64,000 nucleotides of DNA, from NCBI GenBank assembly GCA_030427255.1, contig JAUHWY010000010.1, forward strand, positions 1-64,000, written 5' to 3'. Position numbers and translations under genes: made by a program. The DNA comes from Bacteroidia bacterium. Its GTDB lineage: Bacteria > Bacteroidota > Bacteroidia > CAIKAF01. The notes beneath the pieces were generated by a model, which ran no database searches, was not told where the DNA came from, and was given only the letters and a program-made list of their open reading frames with translations. Of the stretch, positions 16,937-26,182 are shown piece after piece. Numbering within the stretch: position 1 is the first letter of the stretch; each line of letters opens with the position of its first letter.

Positions 16937-19558
16937 ATGAATTTTGAACAGTTTACCATAAAATCCAGAGAGGCTCTTCAAGAAGGTTTTGAACAGGCCA
17001 AGTCTTTGGGGCATCAGGCGGTGGAGCCCCACCATATACTTTTAGGAATTCAGCTTTCGGACAAAGATATTTTGCCTGCCATGCTGCATCGTGCCGGCCA
17101 TTCTGCAGCGGACTTGGCGGCAAAGCTAAACGAAGCTTTAAGCAAATTGCCCAAGGTGGAGGGAGGAGAACCCTATTTGAGTCGATATACTGAAACGGTG
17201 TTTAAAGAAACCGAAAAAGAGGCAAAAAGCAATGGAGACAGCTTTGTTACTTTAGAGCATATGCTTTTGGCTATTGCCAAAAGTGGTACAGGAGCCGCCG
17301 AAGCATTAACATCCTGCGGTTTAAGCGCCGCATTTATTCAACAAGCCATGAACGATATACGCAAAGGAAAAAAGGCCACCGACGCCGGGGCCGAGGCAAG
17401 CTACGACGCCCTCGGAAAATATGCCCGGAATTTAAACGAATTGGCCTCTGTTGGGAAATTAGATCCCGTTATTGGTCGCGAAGAAGAAATTCGCAGGGTA
17501 CTGCATATTTTGTCGCGCCGCACCAAAAACAACCCTATTCTGATTGGGGAACCCGGGGTGGGTAAAACGGCTATTGCCGAAGGATTAGCGCACCGAATTG
17601 TGAACGGAGACGTGCCCGAAAACTTAAAATCCAAAACCATTTTCTCCTTAGACATGGGCGCTTTAATTGCCGGTGCCAAATACAAAGGGGAATTTGAAGA
17701 ACGGCTCAAAGCCGTGGTTAAGGAGGTGCAAAACGCAGCCGGGGAGATTGTGCTCTTTATAGACGAAATCCACACCTTGGTAGGTGCAGGTGGCGGTCAA
17801 GGGGCTATGGATGCGGCCAATATTTTGAAACCGGCTTTGGCCCGAGGGGAGCTCAGAGCTGTGGGGGCGACCACCCTGAACGAATACCAAAAGTATTTTG
17901 AAAGCGATAAGGCCCTCGAAAGGCGTTTCCAAAAGGTGCTGGTAGACGAACCGGATACCGAAGATGCCATTTCTATTTTGCGGGGCATTAAAGAAAAGTA
18001 CGAAACCCACCACAAGGTGCGTATTAAAGACGATGCCATAATTGCTGCCGTGGAGTTAAGCCAACGCTATATCAACGATCGATTCTTGCCCGATAAGGCC
18101 ATTGACCTAATTGACGAGGCGGCAGCCAAGCTTAGGTTGGAAATTAATTCCAAGCCCGAAGAATTGGAAATGATTGAACGCCGCATTATGCAGCTGGAAA
18201 TTGAGCGGGAAGCCATTAAGCGCGAAAAAGACGAAGAAAAGCTAAAAACCTTGGGCAAGGAGCTTGCCATCCTTTCCGAACAACGCGACGGTCTTATGGC
18301 CCGGTGGAAAGAAGAAAAAGAGGTGGTGGAACAAATTCAAAAGGCAAAATCTCGGCTCGAAGAGCTTAAATTGGAAGCCGAACAAGCCGAACGCTCCGGC
18401 GATTTCGGTAAGGTGGCCGAAATACGCTACGGGCGTATGACAGAAACCCAAAAGGCCCTAGAGCAGGCTCAGGAAAACCTCACCCGTTTTCAATCCGGCA
18501 ATGCCTTAATCAAAGAAGAGGTTGATGCCGAAGATATTGCGGAGGTTATTAGCCGTTGGACCGGGATTCCTGTGAACCGCATGTTGCAAAGCGAGCGCGA
18601 AAAACTGCTCCACCTCGAAGAAGAACTCTCAAAAAGGGTAGTAGGGCAAACGGAAGCCATAGAAGCGGTAGCCAATGCCGTTCGACGAAATAGGGCCGGG
18701 GTTCAAGACCCGCGCCGACCCATCGGATCTTTCATTTTCTTGGGAACCACCGGAGTGGGAAAAACCGAGCTGGCCCGCGCCTTAGCCGAGTATTTATTCG
18801 ACAACGAATCGGCCATTACCCGAATCGATATGAGCGAATACCAAGAAAAGCATACCGTGTCGCGCTTGGTGGGGGCTCCTCCCGGATATATTGGCTACGA
18901 AGAAGGTGGACAGCTTACCGAAGCCGTGCGTCACAAACCCTATTCGGTGATTTTGTTCGACGAAATGGAAAAGGCCCACCCCGATGTTTTTAACATACTT
19001 CTGCAGGTGTTGGACGAGGGAAGGCTAACCGACAATAAGGGACGTACAGCCAATTTTAGAAATACGATTGTAATTCTAACCTCCAATTTAGGTGCTGAGC
19101 TTATTCAGGAAAAATTAGAAAACTTGGAACTGAAGGACAGGGACGCCACCATAGCCTCAACCCAAGCCGCCTTATTTGAATTGCTTCGCAAAAGCCTTAG
19201 GCCGGAGTTTTTGAACCGGATTGACGAAACCGTAATGTTCTTGCCTTTGAGCCGCGAGAATTTAAGGGACATTGTAAACATTCAAATTGGGCAGTTGTCT
19301 CAGAACTTGGAACGCGACAATGGCATTCGCTTGCGCATGACGGAGGAAGCTTCCGATTGGTTGAGTAATTTGGGCTATGACCCTCAGTACGGAGCAAGAC
19401 CCTTGAAGCGGGTTATTCAGCGGAAGGTGCTGAATGAACTGGCCAAGAAAATACTCTCCGGCGAAATCGACCGAAACCAAGAAATGTTGGTGGATGTTTT
19501 TGAAGGGCACATGGTGTTCCGAAATCCTGAGGCCGAGAAGGCATTGGATCAAAACTAA
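16937..19558 (+). CDS. clpB: ATP-dependent disaggregase ClpB
   Basis: ClpB rescues aggregated proteins together with DnaK. The 873-residue protein has the full layout: a Clp-N domain with two repeats (about 1-145), AAA-1 with Walker A GEPGVGKT near 200, the coiled-coil middle domain (about 400-520, with [18 protein letters not shown]), AAA-2 with GTTGVGKT near 605 and [19 protein letters not shown], and the D2-small domain ending near residue 860. All motifs are intact. Two hairpin terminators follow. Confidence 0.97.
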   Translation: MNFEQFTIKSREALQEGFEQAKSLGHQAVEPHHILLGIQLSDKDILPAMLHRAGHSAADLAAKLNEALSKLPKVEGGEPYLSRYTETVFKETEKEAKSNGDSFVTLEHMLLAIAKSGTGAAEALTSCGLSAAFIQQAMNDIRKGKKATDAGAEASYDALGKYARNLNELASVGKLDPVIGREEEIRRVLHILSRRTKNNPILIGEPGVGKTAIAEGLAHRIVNGDVPENLKSKTIFSLDMGALIAGAKYKGEFEERLKAVVKEVQNAAGEIVLFIDEIHTLVGAGGGQGAMDAANILKPALARGELRAVGATTLNEYQKYFESDKALERRFQKVLVDEPDTEDAISILRGIKEKYETHHKVRIKDDAIIAAVELSQRYINDRFLPDKAIDLIDEAAAKLRLEINSKPEELEMIERRIMQLEIEREAIKREKDEEKLKTLGKELAILSEQRDGLMARWKEEKEVVEQIQKAKSRLEELKLEAEQAERSGDFGKVAEIRYGRMTETQKALEQAQENLTRFQSGNALIKEEVDAEDIAEVISRWTGIPVNRMLQSEREKLLHLEEELSKRVVGQTEAIEAVANAVRRNRAGVQDPRRPIGSFIFLGTTGVGKTELARALAEYLFDNESAITRIDMSEYQEKHTVSRLVGAPPGYIGYEEGGQLTEAVRHKPYSVILFDEMEKAHPDVFNILLQVLDEGRLTDNKGRTANFRNTIVILTSNLGAELIQEKLENLELKDRDATIASTQAALFELLRKSLRPEFLNRIDETVMFLPLSRENLRDIVNIQIGQLSQNLERDNGIRLRMTEEASDWLSNLGYDPQYGARPLKRVIQRKVLNELAKKILSGEIDRNQEMLVDVFEGHMVFRNPEAEKALDQN

Positions 19559-19579
19559 TATGGCCATTGCTAGAACATA

Positions 19580-19613
19580 GGGGCTTTTTGATTCGGTAGC
19601 TAAAGCCCCTTTT
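19580..19613 (+). terminator. intrinsic terminator after clpB
   Basis: GGGGCTTT (19580-19587) pairs with AAAGCCCC (19602-19609), followed by four T residues. It starts 22 bp after the clpB stop. Confidence 0.8.
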
Positions 19614-19710
19614 CATTCCCATTGTTAAGTAGTGTTAAGCTAAAAACCCCTGGTCTATTTAAGTGTTTATACAGTAGATTTCAGGCAGTTTTTCATAGTA
19701 GGTTGGTTTT
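19614..19710. other. 97-bp AT-rich interval between two terminators
   Basis: No coding frame is supported. The interval contains GTTAAG repeated at about 19623 and 19634 and lies between two strong hairpin terminators on the same strand. It could be a short RNA that ends at the second hairpin, or the second hairpin may simply be a backup terminator. No convincing promoter was found. Confidence 0.3.
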
Positions 19711-19746
19711 GGAGGCAGCGTGCAGGCGCTGCCTCCTTTCCTTTTT
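19711..19746 (+). terminator. second hairpin terminator downstream of clpB
   Basis: GGAGGCAGCG (19711-19720) pairs perfectly with CGCTGCCTCC (19727-19736) around a 6-base loop, followed by TTTCCTTTTT. It is stronger than the first terminator, 100 bp away. The 170 bp that follow, up to 19916, show no gene. Confidence 0.7.
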
Positions 19747-19916
19747 GGCCCAACCCAATCCTTGGAATTATGGAATCATTAAGCAATAAACAACATACGC
19801 AAAAGCTCTAGGTTCTGCCCTACGTTTCAAAAGTCTAAAACTTTGAATGCTTGGAATAGGGAGACTAAACTCCCGAAAAGTACCAAGGAGAATCAAATAC
19901 AGGCTCCCAGTGCCGT

Positions 19917-20399
19917 TTAAAAATCAATATCGGGTTCCGGCGCTTGCTCATAGGCAGCTGCCTTAGGCCGCAGAGCACTAGGGAAAATCACATGCACTAC
20001 TTGCCTTTGGGTGCGAAGGTTGCTAACCACCGGGTCAGAAATACCGTTTTCGATGAGGATATCCTCTTCTTCCTCAAAATGCACTTGTTCGTAGTCTCCT
20101 TCGGTAGTTTTAATAAAAATTTCGCGTACACTTCCGCCACGAATTTCTACTTTTCCATAGAAGCAATCCCCGTCCATACCTCGGGAAAGGCTAACAATTA
20201 CGTCTTCGTGGACGCCGTTTTCGACCTCTTTGGCCCCTCGAATTTTAAAGGCTTTGTACCACTTCCGGTAACAGCTTTCGCGGTAGGTGCTGGGTTCGCC
20301 ATAAGCGTTGGTTTTTACGGAATCCTCTTGGGCATTCAGCGCATTGAGGGGGAGAAAAACCGAAAAGGCAAGAATAGAGCGGAAAAGAAGTGACTTCAT
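19917..20399 (-). CDS. exported protein of unknown function
   Basis: I do not recognise this protein. From ATG 20399 it has 160 residues with a signal peptide (MKSLLFRSILAFSVFLPLNALNAQ) and an acidic mature domain with two cysteines (ESCYRKW and DGDCFYGKV) and beta-rich segments such as GKVEIRGGSVREIFIKTTEGDYEQVHF. An upstream in-frame ATG at 20414 would add five residues. It is separated by about 80 bp from the RsmI-like gene on the same strand and shows no enzyme motif. Confidence 0.65.
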   Translation of the reverse strand: MKSLLFRSILAFSVFLPLNALNAQEDSVKTNAYGEPSTYRESCYRKWYKAFKIRGAKEVENGVHEDVIVSLSRGMDGDCFYGKVEIRGGSVREIFIKTTEGDYEQVHFEEEEDILIENGISDPVVSNLRTQRQVVHVIFPSALRPKAAAYEQAPEPDIDF

Positions 20400-20478
20400 G
20401 GACTTATAGGTCATAGTTCAAATATAATGGAATTGAGGTCGATTGCCAAGAGCTAAAGGGAAGGCTTAAGGTTTGCAT

Positions 20479-21180
20479 TTATGTTTTCTTTCCCCATAAA
20501 AATAGCACCTCCTGCTTTTTAAGAACGGGCATTTGCTTTTTCCATTGCGCTAAACTTTGGGTTTTGATGGATTGGTTGGGGTATTGGAGCTGTTGAGCCA
20601 AGCAAAGCATGCTGTTGGGATCTCCACTGGCCACCAATTCCTGCATGAGGTGTTGGTTCCGGTAGGGTGTCTCAATAAAAATTTGAGTTTCTCCGGTTTG
20701 CATAAGATGTTTGCTGAGGCTTATAAGCTGTTTTTTGCGCTTTTCCGGGTGTTTTTCCAGATACCCCAAAAAGCGAAAGTGCTGACCGGAGAGTCCGCTG
20801 GCCATTAAGCCCAGCATAATGCTGGAGGGGCCAACCAGTGGCACTACCTCCACATTCCAGCTTTGGGCAGCCGCCACCAGTTTTTGTCCCGGATCTGCCA
20901 CAGCAGGCAAGCCGGCATCGCAGATGAGGCCAACATCTTTTCCGCTCATAAGCACCTTTCTGAAGTCTTGAAGCAGGTGCATGTCCAGTCCTCCACGTTC
21001 CAGCACCCAATGTTCGGGATTTCGTATGCCGGTGAGTTTGGCAACTACCGGAAGGCATGGCCCCGGGTTTTCGACTACCCAAAACTCAATAGAGGCGGCC
21101 AAGGCTCGGTGTTCCGGGGGCATGAGCCCCGGCTCCGGCCCCAAAGGGCTGGGAACCAGTACGAGTCGTCCGGTATTCAT
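20479..21180 (-). CDS. RsmI-like tetrapyrrole-methylase-fold SAM methyltransferase
   Basis: A 233-residue member of the tetrapyrrole methylase superfamily and a divergent relative of RsmI, which 2'-O-methylates C1402 of 16S rRNA. It has LVLVPSPLGP at the start (in place of the usual ATPIGN), GLICDAGLPAVADPGQ and VPLVGPSSIMLGLMASGL. These fit the Bacteroidota RsmI paralogue, whose target is not certain. Its ATG overlaps the LMW-PTP stop (ATGA), so the two are translationally coupled, and the pair sits near dnaA as often seen in the phylum. Confidence 0.82.
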   Translation of the reverse strand: MNTGRLVLVPSPLGPEPGLMPPEHRALAASIEFWVVENPGPCLPVVAKLTGIRNPEHWVLERGGLDMHLLQDFRKVLMSGKDVGLICDAGLPAVADPGQKLVAAAQSWNVEVVPLVGPSSIMLGLMASGLSGQHFRFLGYLEKHPEKRKKQLISLSKHLMQTGETQIFIETPYRNQHLMQELVASGDPNSMLCLAQQLQYPNQSIKTQSLAQWKKQMPVLKKQEVLFLWGKKT

Positions 21181-21635
21181 GGCTCTAAATCTTGCAAAAA
21201 GGCCTCGCAGGCCCTTTCCAATAGAAAATAGACTTGCTCAAAGCCTTCCTCTCCTCCAAACCAAGGGTCGGGCACCTGGCGGTTTTGCCCCGGCCAAGCT
21301 TCATTCAAAAACATACGCACCTTTTGCCTTTGCGCCTCGGTTTGCGCCAACTTCAAAACGTTTTGATAGTTGCTGGCATCCATGGTAAAAATCACGTCAA
21401 ATCGATCCAAGTCCTCGGTTTGGATTTGCCGTGCCCTCAGCTGAGAAATATCGTGTCCCCGCATTTCCATCTGCCGCACCGCTCTTTCGTCGGGAGGTTC
21501 TCCCTGGTGCCAATCTCCGGTTCCGGCCGAATCAATCTCTAAACCAATTTCTTTTTGGGCGGCCAAATCCCTAAGCAGTCCCTCCGCCATAGGGGAGCGA
21601 CAAATGTTGCCCAAGCATACCATCAATACCTTCAT
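21177..21635 (-). CDS. low-molecular-weight protein-tyrosine phosphatase
   Basis: The cytoplasmic phosphatase has the P-loop C7-L-G-N-I-C-R13-S14 at the N-terminus and the general acid in DPWFGGEEGFEQVY near residue 120. The length, 152 residues, is normal. ATG 21635 is the right start: an in-frame ATG at 21650 would place the -7 box inside the gene. Substrates in Bacteroidota are mostly unknown. It is coupled to the RsmI-like gene by a 4-bp overlap. Confidence 0.92.
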   Translation of the reverse strand: MKVLMVCLGNICRSPMAEGLLRDLAAQKEIGLEIDSAGTGDWHQGEPPDERAVRQMEMRGHDISQLRARQIQTEDLDRFDVIFTMDASNYQNVLKLAQTEAQRQKVRMFLNEAWPGQNRQVPDPWFGGEEGFEQVYFLLERACEAFLQDLEP

Positions 21636-21639
21636 AGGG

Positions 21640-21647
21640 CAAATATA
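21640..21647 (-). promoter_or_regulatory. -7 box abutting the LMW-PTP start
   Basis: TATATTTG on the minus strand matches TAnnTTTG and ends only 4 bp before ATG 21635, so the transcript would be nearly leaderless. No TTG is seen at 17-23 bp. Confidence 0.4.
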
Positions 21648-21683
21648 CAAGCCTTAGCTGCACCTTCCATGGGAATTATGCCC

Positions 21684-21695
21684 TGACAATTGTCA
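21684..21695. promoter_or_regulatory. palindromic operator-like site upstream of the stress protein
   Basis: TGACAATTGTCA is a perfect 12-bp palindrome 49 bp before the universal stress protein ATG and 24 bp before its -7 box. It lies between divergent LMW-PTP and usp genes and could serve either. The regulator is unknown. Confidence 0.4.
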
Positions 21696-21718
21696 TGATT
21701 TCTTATCTTTTGGCAAGC

Positions 21719-21726
21719 TAATTTTG
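21719..21726 (+). promoter_or_regulatory. -7 box of the universal stress protein gene
   Basis: TAATTTTG matches TAnnTTTG and lies 17 bp before ATG 21744. The nearest TTG (21690-21692, inside the palindrome) is 26 bp upstream, slightly longer than the usual 17-23. Confidence 0.45.
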
Positions 21727-21743
21727 CAAAAAAACACTGAGCC

Positions 21744-22583
21744 ATGATTCAAGCACCCATTATTGTTCCCCTAGATTTCTCCCAAACAGCCGACAAAGCG
21801 CTCGACGCGGCCATTTCCATTGCTCAGGCCCACAACATGTCTTTGCTCTTGGTGCATGTGGTTCATGTTCCCATGGTGGATGCGGTAGGACCTTTGGGCT
21901 ATGCGGCCGACGCGCATCAGGTTTTGTTTAAAGGGGCTCGGGAAGCTATGGACAAGCGGGTCGCCTTGGTAAAACAACATGGCATTGAGGTAGAAGACAA
22001 AATTTTGGACGGCTTTGTGGCAGACACCTTAGAAGAGCAGGTTAACGAGAGCCAAGCCCAGCTTTTGGTGATGGGAACCACCGGCGCCAGCGGCGTTTTG
22101 GAGCGACTTATTGGCTCTAATGCAACCCATTTGCTGCACCGAATCAAGATTCCCATGCTGTTTATTCCAGAAAAATCCGGTCCTTTTTACCCCCAACAGG
22201 TCCTTTTTGCCACTCAGTTGGAGCGCGACGACCGCAAACCCTTGGCCCATGCGCTGGGCTTGTTGGTGCCCTTTAAAGCTAAGGTGGAATTGCTGCACGT
22301 GAATGCCAATTTGCAGCTTGATTTACAGGCCAATACTCCGCTTTTGGAAACGCTTCAAAAGGAGTTCCCGCAAACCAATCTTAAGCTACGCGAAATTACT
22401 GCCGACTCGGCCTCCGAAGGCCTTGAATTGTATTTGCTCGACAATCCCGCCGACCTATTGGTAATGGTTCCTCAACGCAAAAGCTGGCTCGATCGCCTGT
22501 TTGAAGGAAGCACCACCCGAAACCTCGCCATGCAGGCCCGCTTGCCCATGCTTATGGTGCCTGAAGATATGAAGGATGAATAG
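21744..22583 (+). CDS. tandem-domain universal stress protein
   Basis: Two UspA domains in one 279-residue chain (about 1-145 and 150-279). The first has the ATP-binding pattern G-2x-G-9x-G-S exactly (GTTGASGVLERLIGS, about 112-126). The second is degenerate at this motif (MVPQRKSWLDRLFEGSTT), so only the first half is likely to bind nucleotide. Such proteins are stress or energy-state responders. It is transcribed alone, with a palindromic site upstream. Confidence 0.9.
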   Translation: MIQAPIIVPLDFSQTADKALDAAISIAQAHNMSLLLVHVVHVPMVDAVGPLGYAADAHQVLFKGAREAMDKRVALVKQHGIEVEDKILDGFVADTLEEQVNESQAQLLVMGTTGASGVLERLIGSNATHLLHRIKIPMLFIPEKSGPFYPQQVLFATQLERDDRKPLAHALGLLVPFKAKVELLHVNANLQLDLQANTPLLETLQKEFPQTNLKLREITADSASEGLELYLLDNPADLLVMVPQRKSWLDRLFEGSTTRNLAMQARLPMLMVPEDMKDE

Positions 22584-22585
22584 TT

Positions 22586-22733
22586 GGGGGCCTAATCCCG
22601 CTGTCTGCACTAATCCTCAGTCCCGGGGCCGGCTTTCGTGCCTCCGGGCGGCGTTCCGCAAAGCTACACACGCCCAAAGGCCGTAAAGCCAAGGCCCCGG
22701 TACTTCCGGGTTAGTTGCTTCCATCGGGGGCCC
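22586..22733. repeat. GC-rich folded intergenic element, copy C
   Basis: Element between convergent usp and dnaA. It carries the 17-bp module GTTCCGCAAAGCTACAC (22653-22669), identical to 33944-33960 in copy F. A 13-bp part of it recurs inverted in copy I (60542-60554). The ends are GGGGGCC and GGGGGCCC. A separate terminator follows. Confidence 0.65.
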
Positions 22734-22745
22734 AAATGGTATTCC

Positions 22746-22776
22746 AAAAAAAAGGCCCGACATCGTCGGGCTTTTG
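22746..22776. terminator. bidirectional terminator between usp and dnaA
   Basis: GCCCGAC (22755-22761) pairs with GTCGGGC (22765-22771) around a 3-base loop. An A-run precedes it and a T-run follows it, so it can work in both directions. Confidence 0.8.
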
Positions 22777-22807
22777 GCTTTTAACAAACTTCGTGCTGGC
22801 ACTAAGG

Positions 22808-24241
22808 TCAATGAAGACTTATTTTTTTCTCCAAATCGTCTACGTAGGCTCTGAACTGCTTGTCGGTTTCCATTAAGTTGTTCACCGTTTTGCAAGCATG
22901 CAGCACCGTAGCGTGGTCTTTTCCACCACAGTGGGCACCAATGGTGGCCAAAGAAGACTTGGTAAATGCTTTGGCAAAGTACATGGCAATTTGCCTTGCT
23001 TGCACTACTTCGCGCTTTCTGCTTTTGGATTTCATTAAATCCATGGGCATGTCAAAGTAATCGCATACCATTTTTTGGATGTACTCAATGGAAATCTCAC
23101 GGGCGTTGTTTTTGACAAACTTGTCAATCATTTTCCGAGCCAAGTCCAGTGTAATTTCTTTACGGTTTAAGGAAGACTGGGCAATCAAAGAAATTAATGC
23201 ACCTTCCAGTTCGCGGACATTGGTGGTAATGGAGTAGGCCAAATATTCCACTACTTCTTCGGGCAGCTCTATGCCGTCGTTATAAAGTTTCTTTTGAAGA
23301 ATGGCGATGCGGGTTTCCAGCTCCGGAACTTGCAAGTCGGCCGAGAGTCCCCATTTAAACCTGGAGAGCAGCCGTTGTTCCATACCTTGTAAATCTACCG
23401 GAGGTTTGTCGGAGGTGAGGATGATTTGTTTTCCGCTTTGATGTAAGTGATTAAAGATGTGAAAGAATACGTCTTGGGTTTTTTCTTTACCACCAAGAAT
23501 ATGCACATCGTCCAAAATGAGGACATCAATAAGTTGATAAAAATTTACAAAGTCAGAAGAGGTATTGTTTTTAATGGAATCTACAAACTGGGTGGTAAAT
23601 TTTTCAGCGGGAACGTATAGGACGGTTTTGTTCGGAAAATTCTTTTTGATTTCAATACCGATAGCATGAGCGAGGTGGGTTTTACCTAATCCGGTGCCTC
23701 CATAGATCAAAAGCGGGTTAAAGGAAGTTCCACCCGGGTTTTGAGCTACGGCATAGCCGGCAGATCTGGCTAGCCTGTTGCAATCGCCTTCAATAAAATT
23801 GTCAAATGCGTAATTGGGGTTTAGGTTTGATTCAATGTGCACCTTTTTGAGCCCGGGAATTACAAAAGGATTTTTGATGGGATGCTCCGAAGTGAGGTCC
23901 AAAGGCATGCTTACCTGTGGATTCCTAACGGCTTTCTGTTCACTGGTGGGGACCTTAATGGTGTAAGGCTTTTGGGCATGGTAACTGTTTTCCATAATTA
24001 TGGAATACTCCAATCTTCCCTCTGGGCCTAATTCCTTTTTTACGGTGTGCTTAAGAAGCGTAATGTAATGCTCTTCGAGCCACTCGTAAAAAAACTGCGA
24101 GGGAACTTGAATGGTAAGTACCTGCTTTTCCAACTTAACAGGGCGGATGGGCTCAAACCAGGTTTGGTAGCTTTGCGGGCTTACATTGTCGCGAATGATG
24201 TGCAGACACCGCTCCCATACCTCTTTGAGATTTTCTGACAT
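22808..24241 (-). CDS. dnaA: chromosomal replication initiator DnaA
   Basis: DnaA binds DnaA boxes and opens oriC. The 477-residue protein has domain I (about 1-80, VWERCLHIIRDNVSPQSYQTWF), a linker, the AAA+ domain with Walker A GGTGLGKTH near 180 and Walker B LILDDVH near 243, and the domain IV helix-turn-helix with the signature CGGKDHATVLHACK near 445. All parts are present. The 137-bp upstream region shows no match to TTATCCACA, so oriC is not evidently at this end of the gene. Confidence 0.97.
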   Translation of the reverse strand: MSENLKEVWERCLHIIRDNVSPQSYQTWFEPIRPVKLEKQVLTIQVPSQFFYEWLEEHYITLLKHTVKKELGPEGRLEYSIIMENSYHAQKPYTIKVPTSEQKAVRNPQVSMPLDLTSEHPIKNPFVIPGLKKVHIESNLNPNYAFDNFIEGDCNRLARSAGYAVAQNPGGTSFNPLLIYGGTGLGKTHLAHAIGIEIKKNFPNKTVLYVPAEKFTTQFVDSIKNNTSSDFVNFYQLIDVLILDDVHILGGKEKTQDVFFHIFNHLHQSGKQIILTSDKPPVDLQGMEQRLLSRFKWGLSADLQVPELETRIAILQKKLYNDGIELPEEVVEYLAYSITTNVRELEGALISLIAQSSLNRKEITLDLARKMIDKFVKNNAREISIEYIQKMVCDYFDMPMDLMKSKSRKREVVQARQIAMYFAKAFTKSSLATIGAHCGGKDHATVLHACKTVNNLMETDKQFRAYVDDLEKKISLH

Positions 24242-24378
24242 GAACTCTTCGAGTTAGAATTAATATTTCGTTAAAACTCCTATAGGGCAGGAATGCGCTC
24301 GTATTCCTAAACCCCTCATTGGGTCAAGCTTTTGCAAGCTCGTGAACAAAGATTGGGAGAAAAAAATGTAAAAAAAAG

Positions 24379-25314
24379 TCAGCCCGGTATTGTTTTTTTT
24401 GAAATTTCATACATGCTCGTCTTTGTGTCCAATAATTGATTTTCCGGGCTAAAGAATAAGTCTATTCGGCCTAAGTGTATTCCGGCCCAACCGGTTTGAC
24501 CAATGACCAAAGGGCGGCCGGTAGCATCTTTAGTTAACACAGGCTTGTGTAAAAATGTATGGGTGTGCCCTCCTAGAATTATATCGGTATGGTTAAGTGA
24601 AGCAGCAAGGCTTAAGTCACTAATTTTCTTTGTCTTATATTCAAATCCCAAATGTGAAAGACACAGCACTAAGTCGCAGCCGGCCTCATTACGCAAAAAG
24701 CGCGCCGTTCGGTTGGCAGCAACCACCGGGTCCAAATAGCGCACTTCGCCGGTCAATGCACTGCTTACCAGCCCGTTTAAGTCAACCCCCAATCCGTAAA
24801 TGCCCACCTTTAATCCTCCTTTTTTTAGGATGAGGTGTGGTTTGATCTCCTTGTGAATGGGCGTGTTTTCTAAGGCATAGTTGCTATTCACAAAGGGGAA
24901 TTTGGCCAAAGGCAACATTTCTGCCAGCCCTTCCACTCCGTTGTCAAAATCATGGTTCCCTAAAGTGGCGGCGTCGTAGCCCATTTCACTCATTAACTTA
25001 AATTCCAATGCTCCCTTAAACAAGTTGAAATAAGGGGTTCCTTGAAACACATCGCCTGCGTCTACCAGAAGCACCGGGTGTCCTTCCGCACGAATTTGCT
25101 TAATGAGGGCTGCCCTTTTGGCCATACCTCCTTGTCCCGGATATTTTGGATCGTCGTCCGGAAAGGGTTCAATATGGCTATGCATATCGTTGGTGTGCAA
25201 TACCACCAAACGTTTGCTCTTTTGGGCACCAAACAAGCTTTGGGCATGCGCCGCACCGCCACTCATTCCTATTCCTAAAAGGGCCGATACACGTAAAAAC
25301 TCTTTTCTATTCAT
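24379..25314 (-). CDS. 5'-nucleotidase-type metallophosphoesterase (N-terminal half)
   Basis: A secreted or periplasmic calcineurin-like phosphoesterase of the UshA/5'-nucleotidase type. The signal region (MNRKEFLRVSALLGIGMSGGAAHAQ) resembles a short Tat-like leader. The metal-binding motifs are VVLHTNDMHSH, LLVDAGDVFQGTP, TLGNHDFDNG, CLSHLGFE and ILGGHTHTF. The chain ends at 311 residues, lacking the substrate-binding 5_nucleotid_C domain. That domain is encoded by the gene immediately upstream, 25323-26084, with an 8-bp gap. Confidence 0.88.
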   Translation of the reverse strand: MNRKEFLRVSALLGIGMSGGAAHAQSLFGAQKSKRLVVLHTNDMHSHIEPFPDDDPKYPGQGGMAKRAALIKQIRAEGHPVLLVDAGDVFQGTPYFNLFKGALEFKLMSEMGYDAATLGNHDFDNGVEGLAEMLPLAKFPFVNSNYALENTPIHKEIKPHLILKKGGLKVGIYGLGVDLNGLVSSALTGEVRYLDPVVAANRTARFLRNEAGCDLVLCLSHLGFEYKTKKISDLSLAASLNHTDIILGGHTHTFLHKPVLTKDATGRPLVIGQTGWAGIHLGRIDLFFSPENQLLDTKTSMYEISKKTIPG

Positions 25315-25322
25315 CGCTCATT

Positions 25323-26084
25323 TTAATCAATGTCGTAACGCATTCTTCCATCCAAAGTTGACTCTACAGCCAGCCCTTGCTTGTTTTTTTCGCGGATATA
25401 AGCTGCAATAACATCGCGCAGAAGCCAGCCTGTTTCAATGCGTTCCAAGGGTTCGGTTAAGAAGTTCATATGGTCGCCACCGCCGGCCAAAAAATCTGAG
25501 GTAACAATCCAACAGGGCCGCCTGGCCTCTTTATCGTCTTCCCAATCGATGCCTGCAATTTCCATATCGTCCGGATTCCCGTCTTCAATTTCCATGCGTA
25601 TACCGGAAATGGGGGTGCCTGGATGATCGGCCAAATAATCGAACAAGCGCATCATGTCCTTTTCTGAAAGCCTCACCAAAACCACCAGGTTATCAAAGGG
25701 CATTAAGCTAAATACATCTTCCAAGAGCACAGGCCCCTTGGCAATGGATGCCCTCAAGCCTCCTGAGTTAAGCAAGCAAGCATCTACGGCTTGTTCCGGA
25801 AGCCTTTGACGGGTGATTTCTAAGACCAAGTCGGCTACAAAATTTCCTAATAAGGTTTCAAGTTCGCCGCGAACCTTAGGCATGTCTGTGGCAGCATTGC
25901 CCAAGGGTTCTTTCATTTTGGCATCAATCTCCTTTTTGTAGGGGGCAATCATAGCTTCTGCTTGCGGGTCAGGGCTGACCTTTTGCAAAGACTCCAAACC
26001 TCCCTCATGCCTTTGAAGGTGTAAAGGTTGGGTGCAGGCAAACAGCAAATAGCACCCAAGTGTCGCAATAAAAAGCTTCCTCAT
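25323..26084 (-). CDS. 5'-nucleotidase C-terminal-domain lipoprotein
   Basis: Matches the C-terminal substrate-binding domain of UshA-type 5'-nucleotidases: NFVADLVLEITR, CLLNSGGLRASIAKGPV, DVFSLMPFDNLVVLVRLSEKDMMRLFDYL and IVTSDFLAGGGDHM. The signal peptide ends in a lipobox-like LLFACTQ, so it is probably a lipoprotein of 253 residues. The metallophosphoesterase half is the next gene, 8 bp downstream. The two presumably work as a two-chain nucleotidase. Confidence 0.85.
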   Translation of the reverse strand: MRKLFIATLGCYLLFACTQPLHLQRHEGGLESLQKVSPDPQAEAMIAPYKKEIDAKMKEPLGNAATDMPKVRGELETLLGNFVADLVLEITRQRLPEQAVDACLLNSGGLRASIAKGPVLLEDVFSLMPFDNLVVLVRLSEKDMMRLFDYLADHPGTPISGIRMEIEDGNPDDMEIAGIDWEDDKEARRPCWIVTSDFLAGGGDHMNFLTEPLERIETGWLLRDVIAAYIREKNKQGLAVESTLDGRMRYDID

Positions 26085-26107
26085 GGCTACTAAGGTAGGG
26101 CTGAACC

Positions 26108-26153
26108 AAAAAAAAACACAGCCTTAAAGGAATTTTCCCTTAAAGGCTGTGTT
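26108..26153 (-). terminator. terminator after pckA
   Basis: ACACAGCC (26116-26123) pairs with GGCTGTGT (26145-26152), and the stem continues through TTAAAGG/CCCTTAAA with one mismatch. On the minus strand a long T-run follows. It lies about 30 bp after the pckA stop. Confidence 0.8.
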
Positions 26154-26182
26154 AAATAATGAAACCCGGCAGCTGCTTTCGC

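Noticed and set aside
16589-17035. N-terminal extension of mpl by about 149 residues
   Set aside because: The extension runs through GC-rich element B and is low-complexity; the conserved Mpl start is MNIHFIAIGG at 16588.
24242-24378. Possible oriC upstream of dnaA
   Set aside because: No DnaA-box-like TTATCCACA words or AT-rich repeat array were found.
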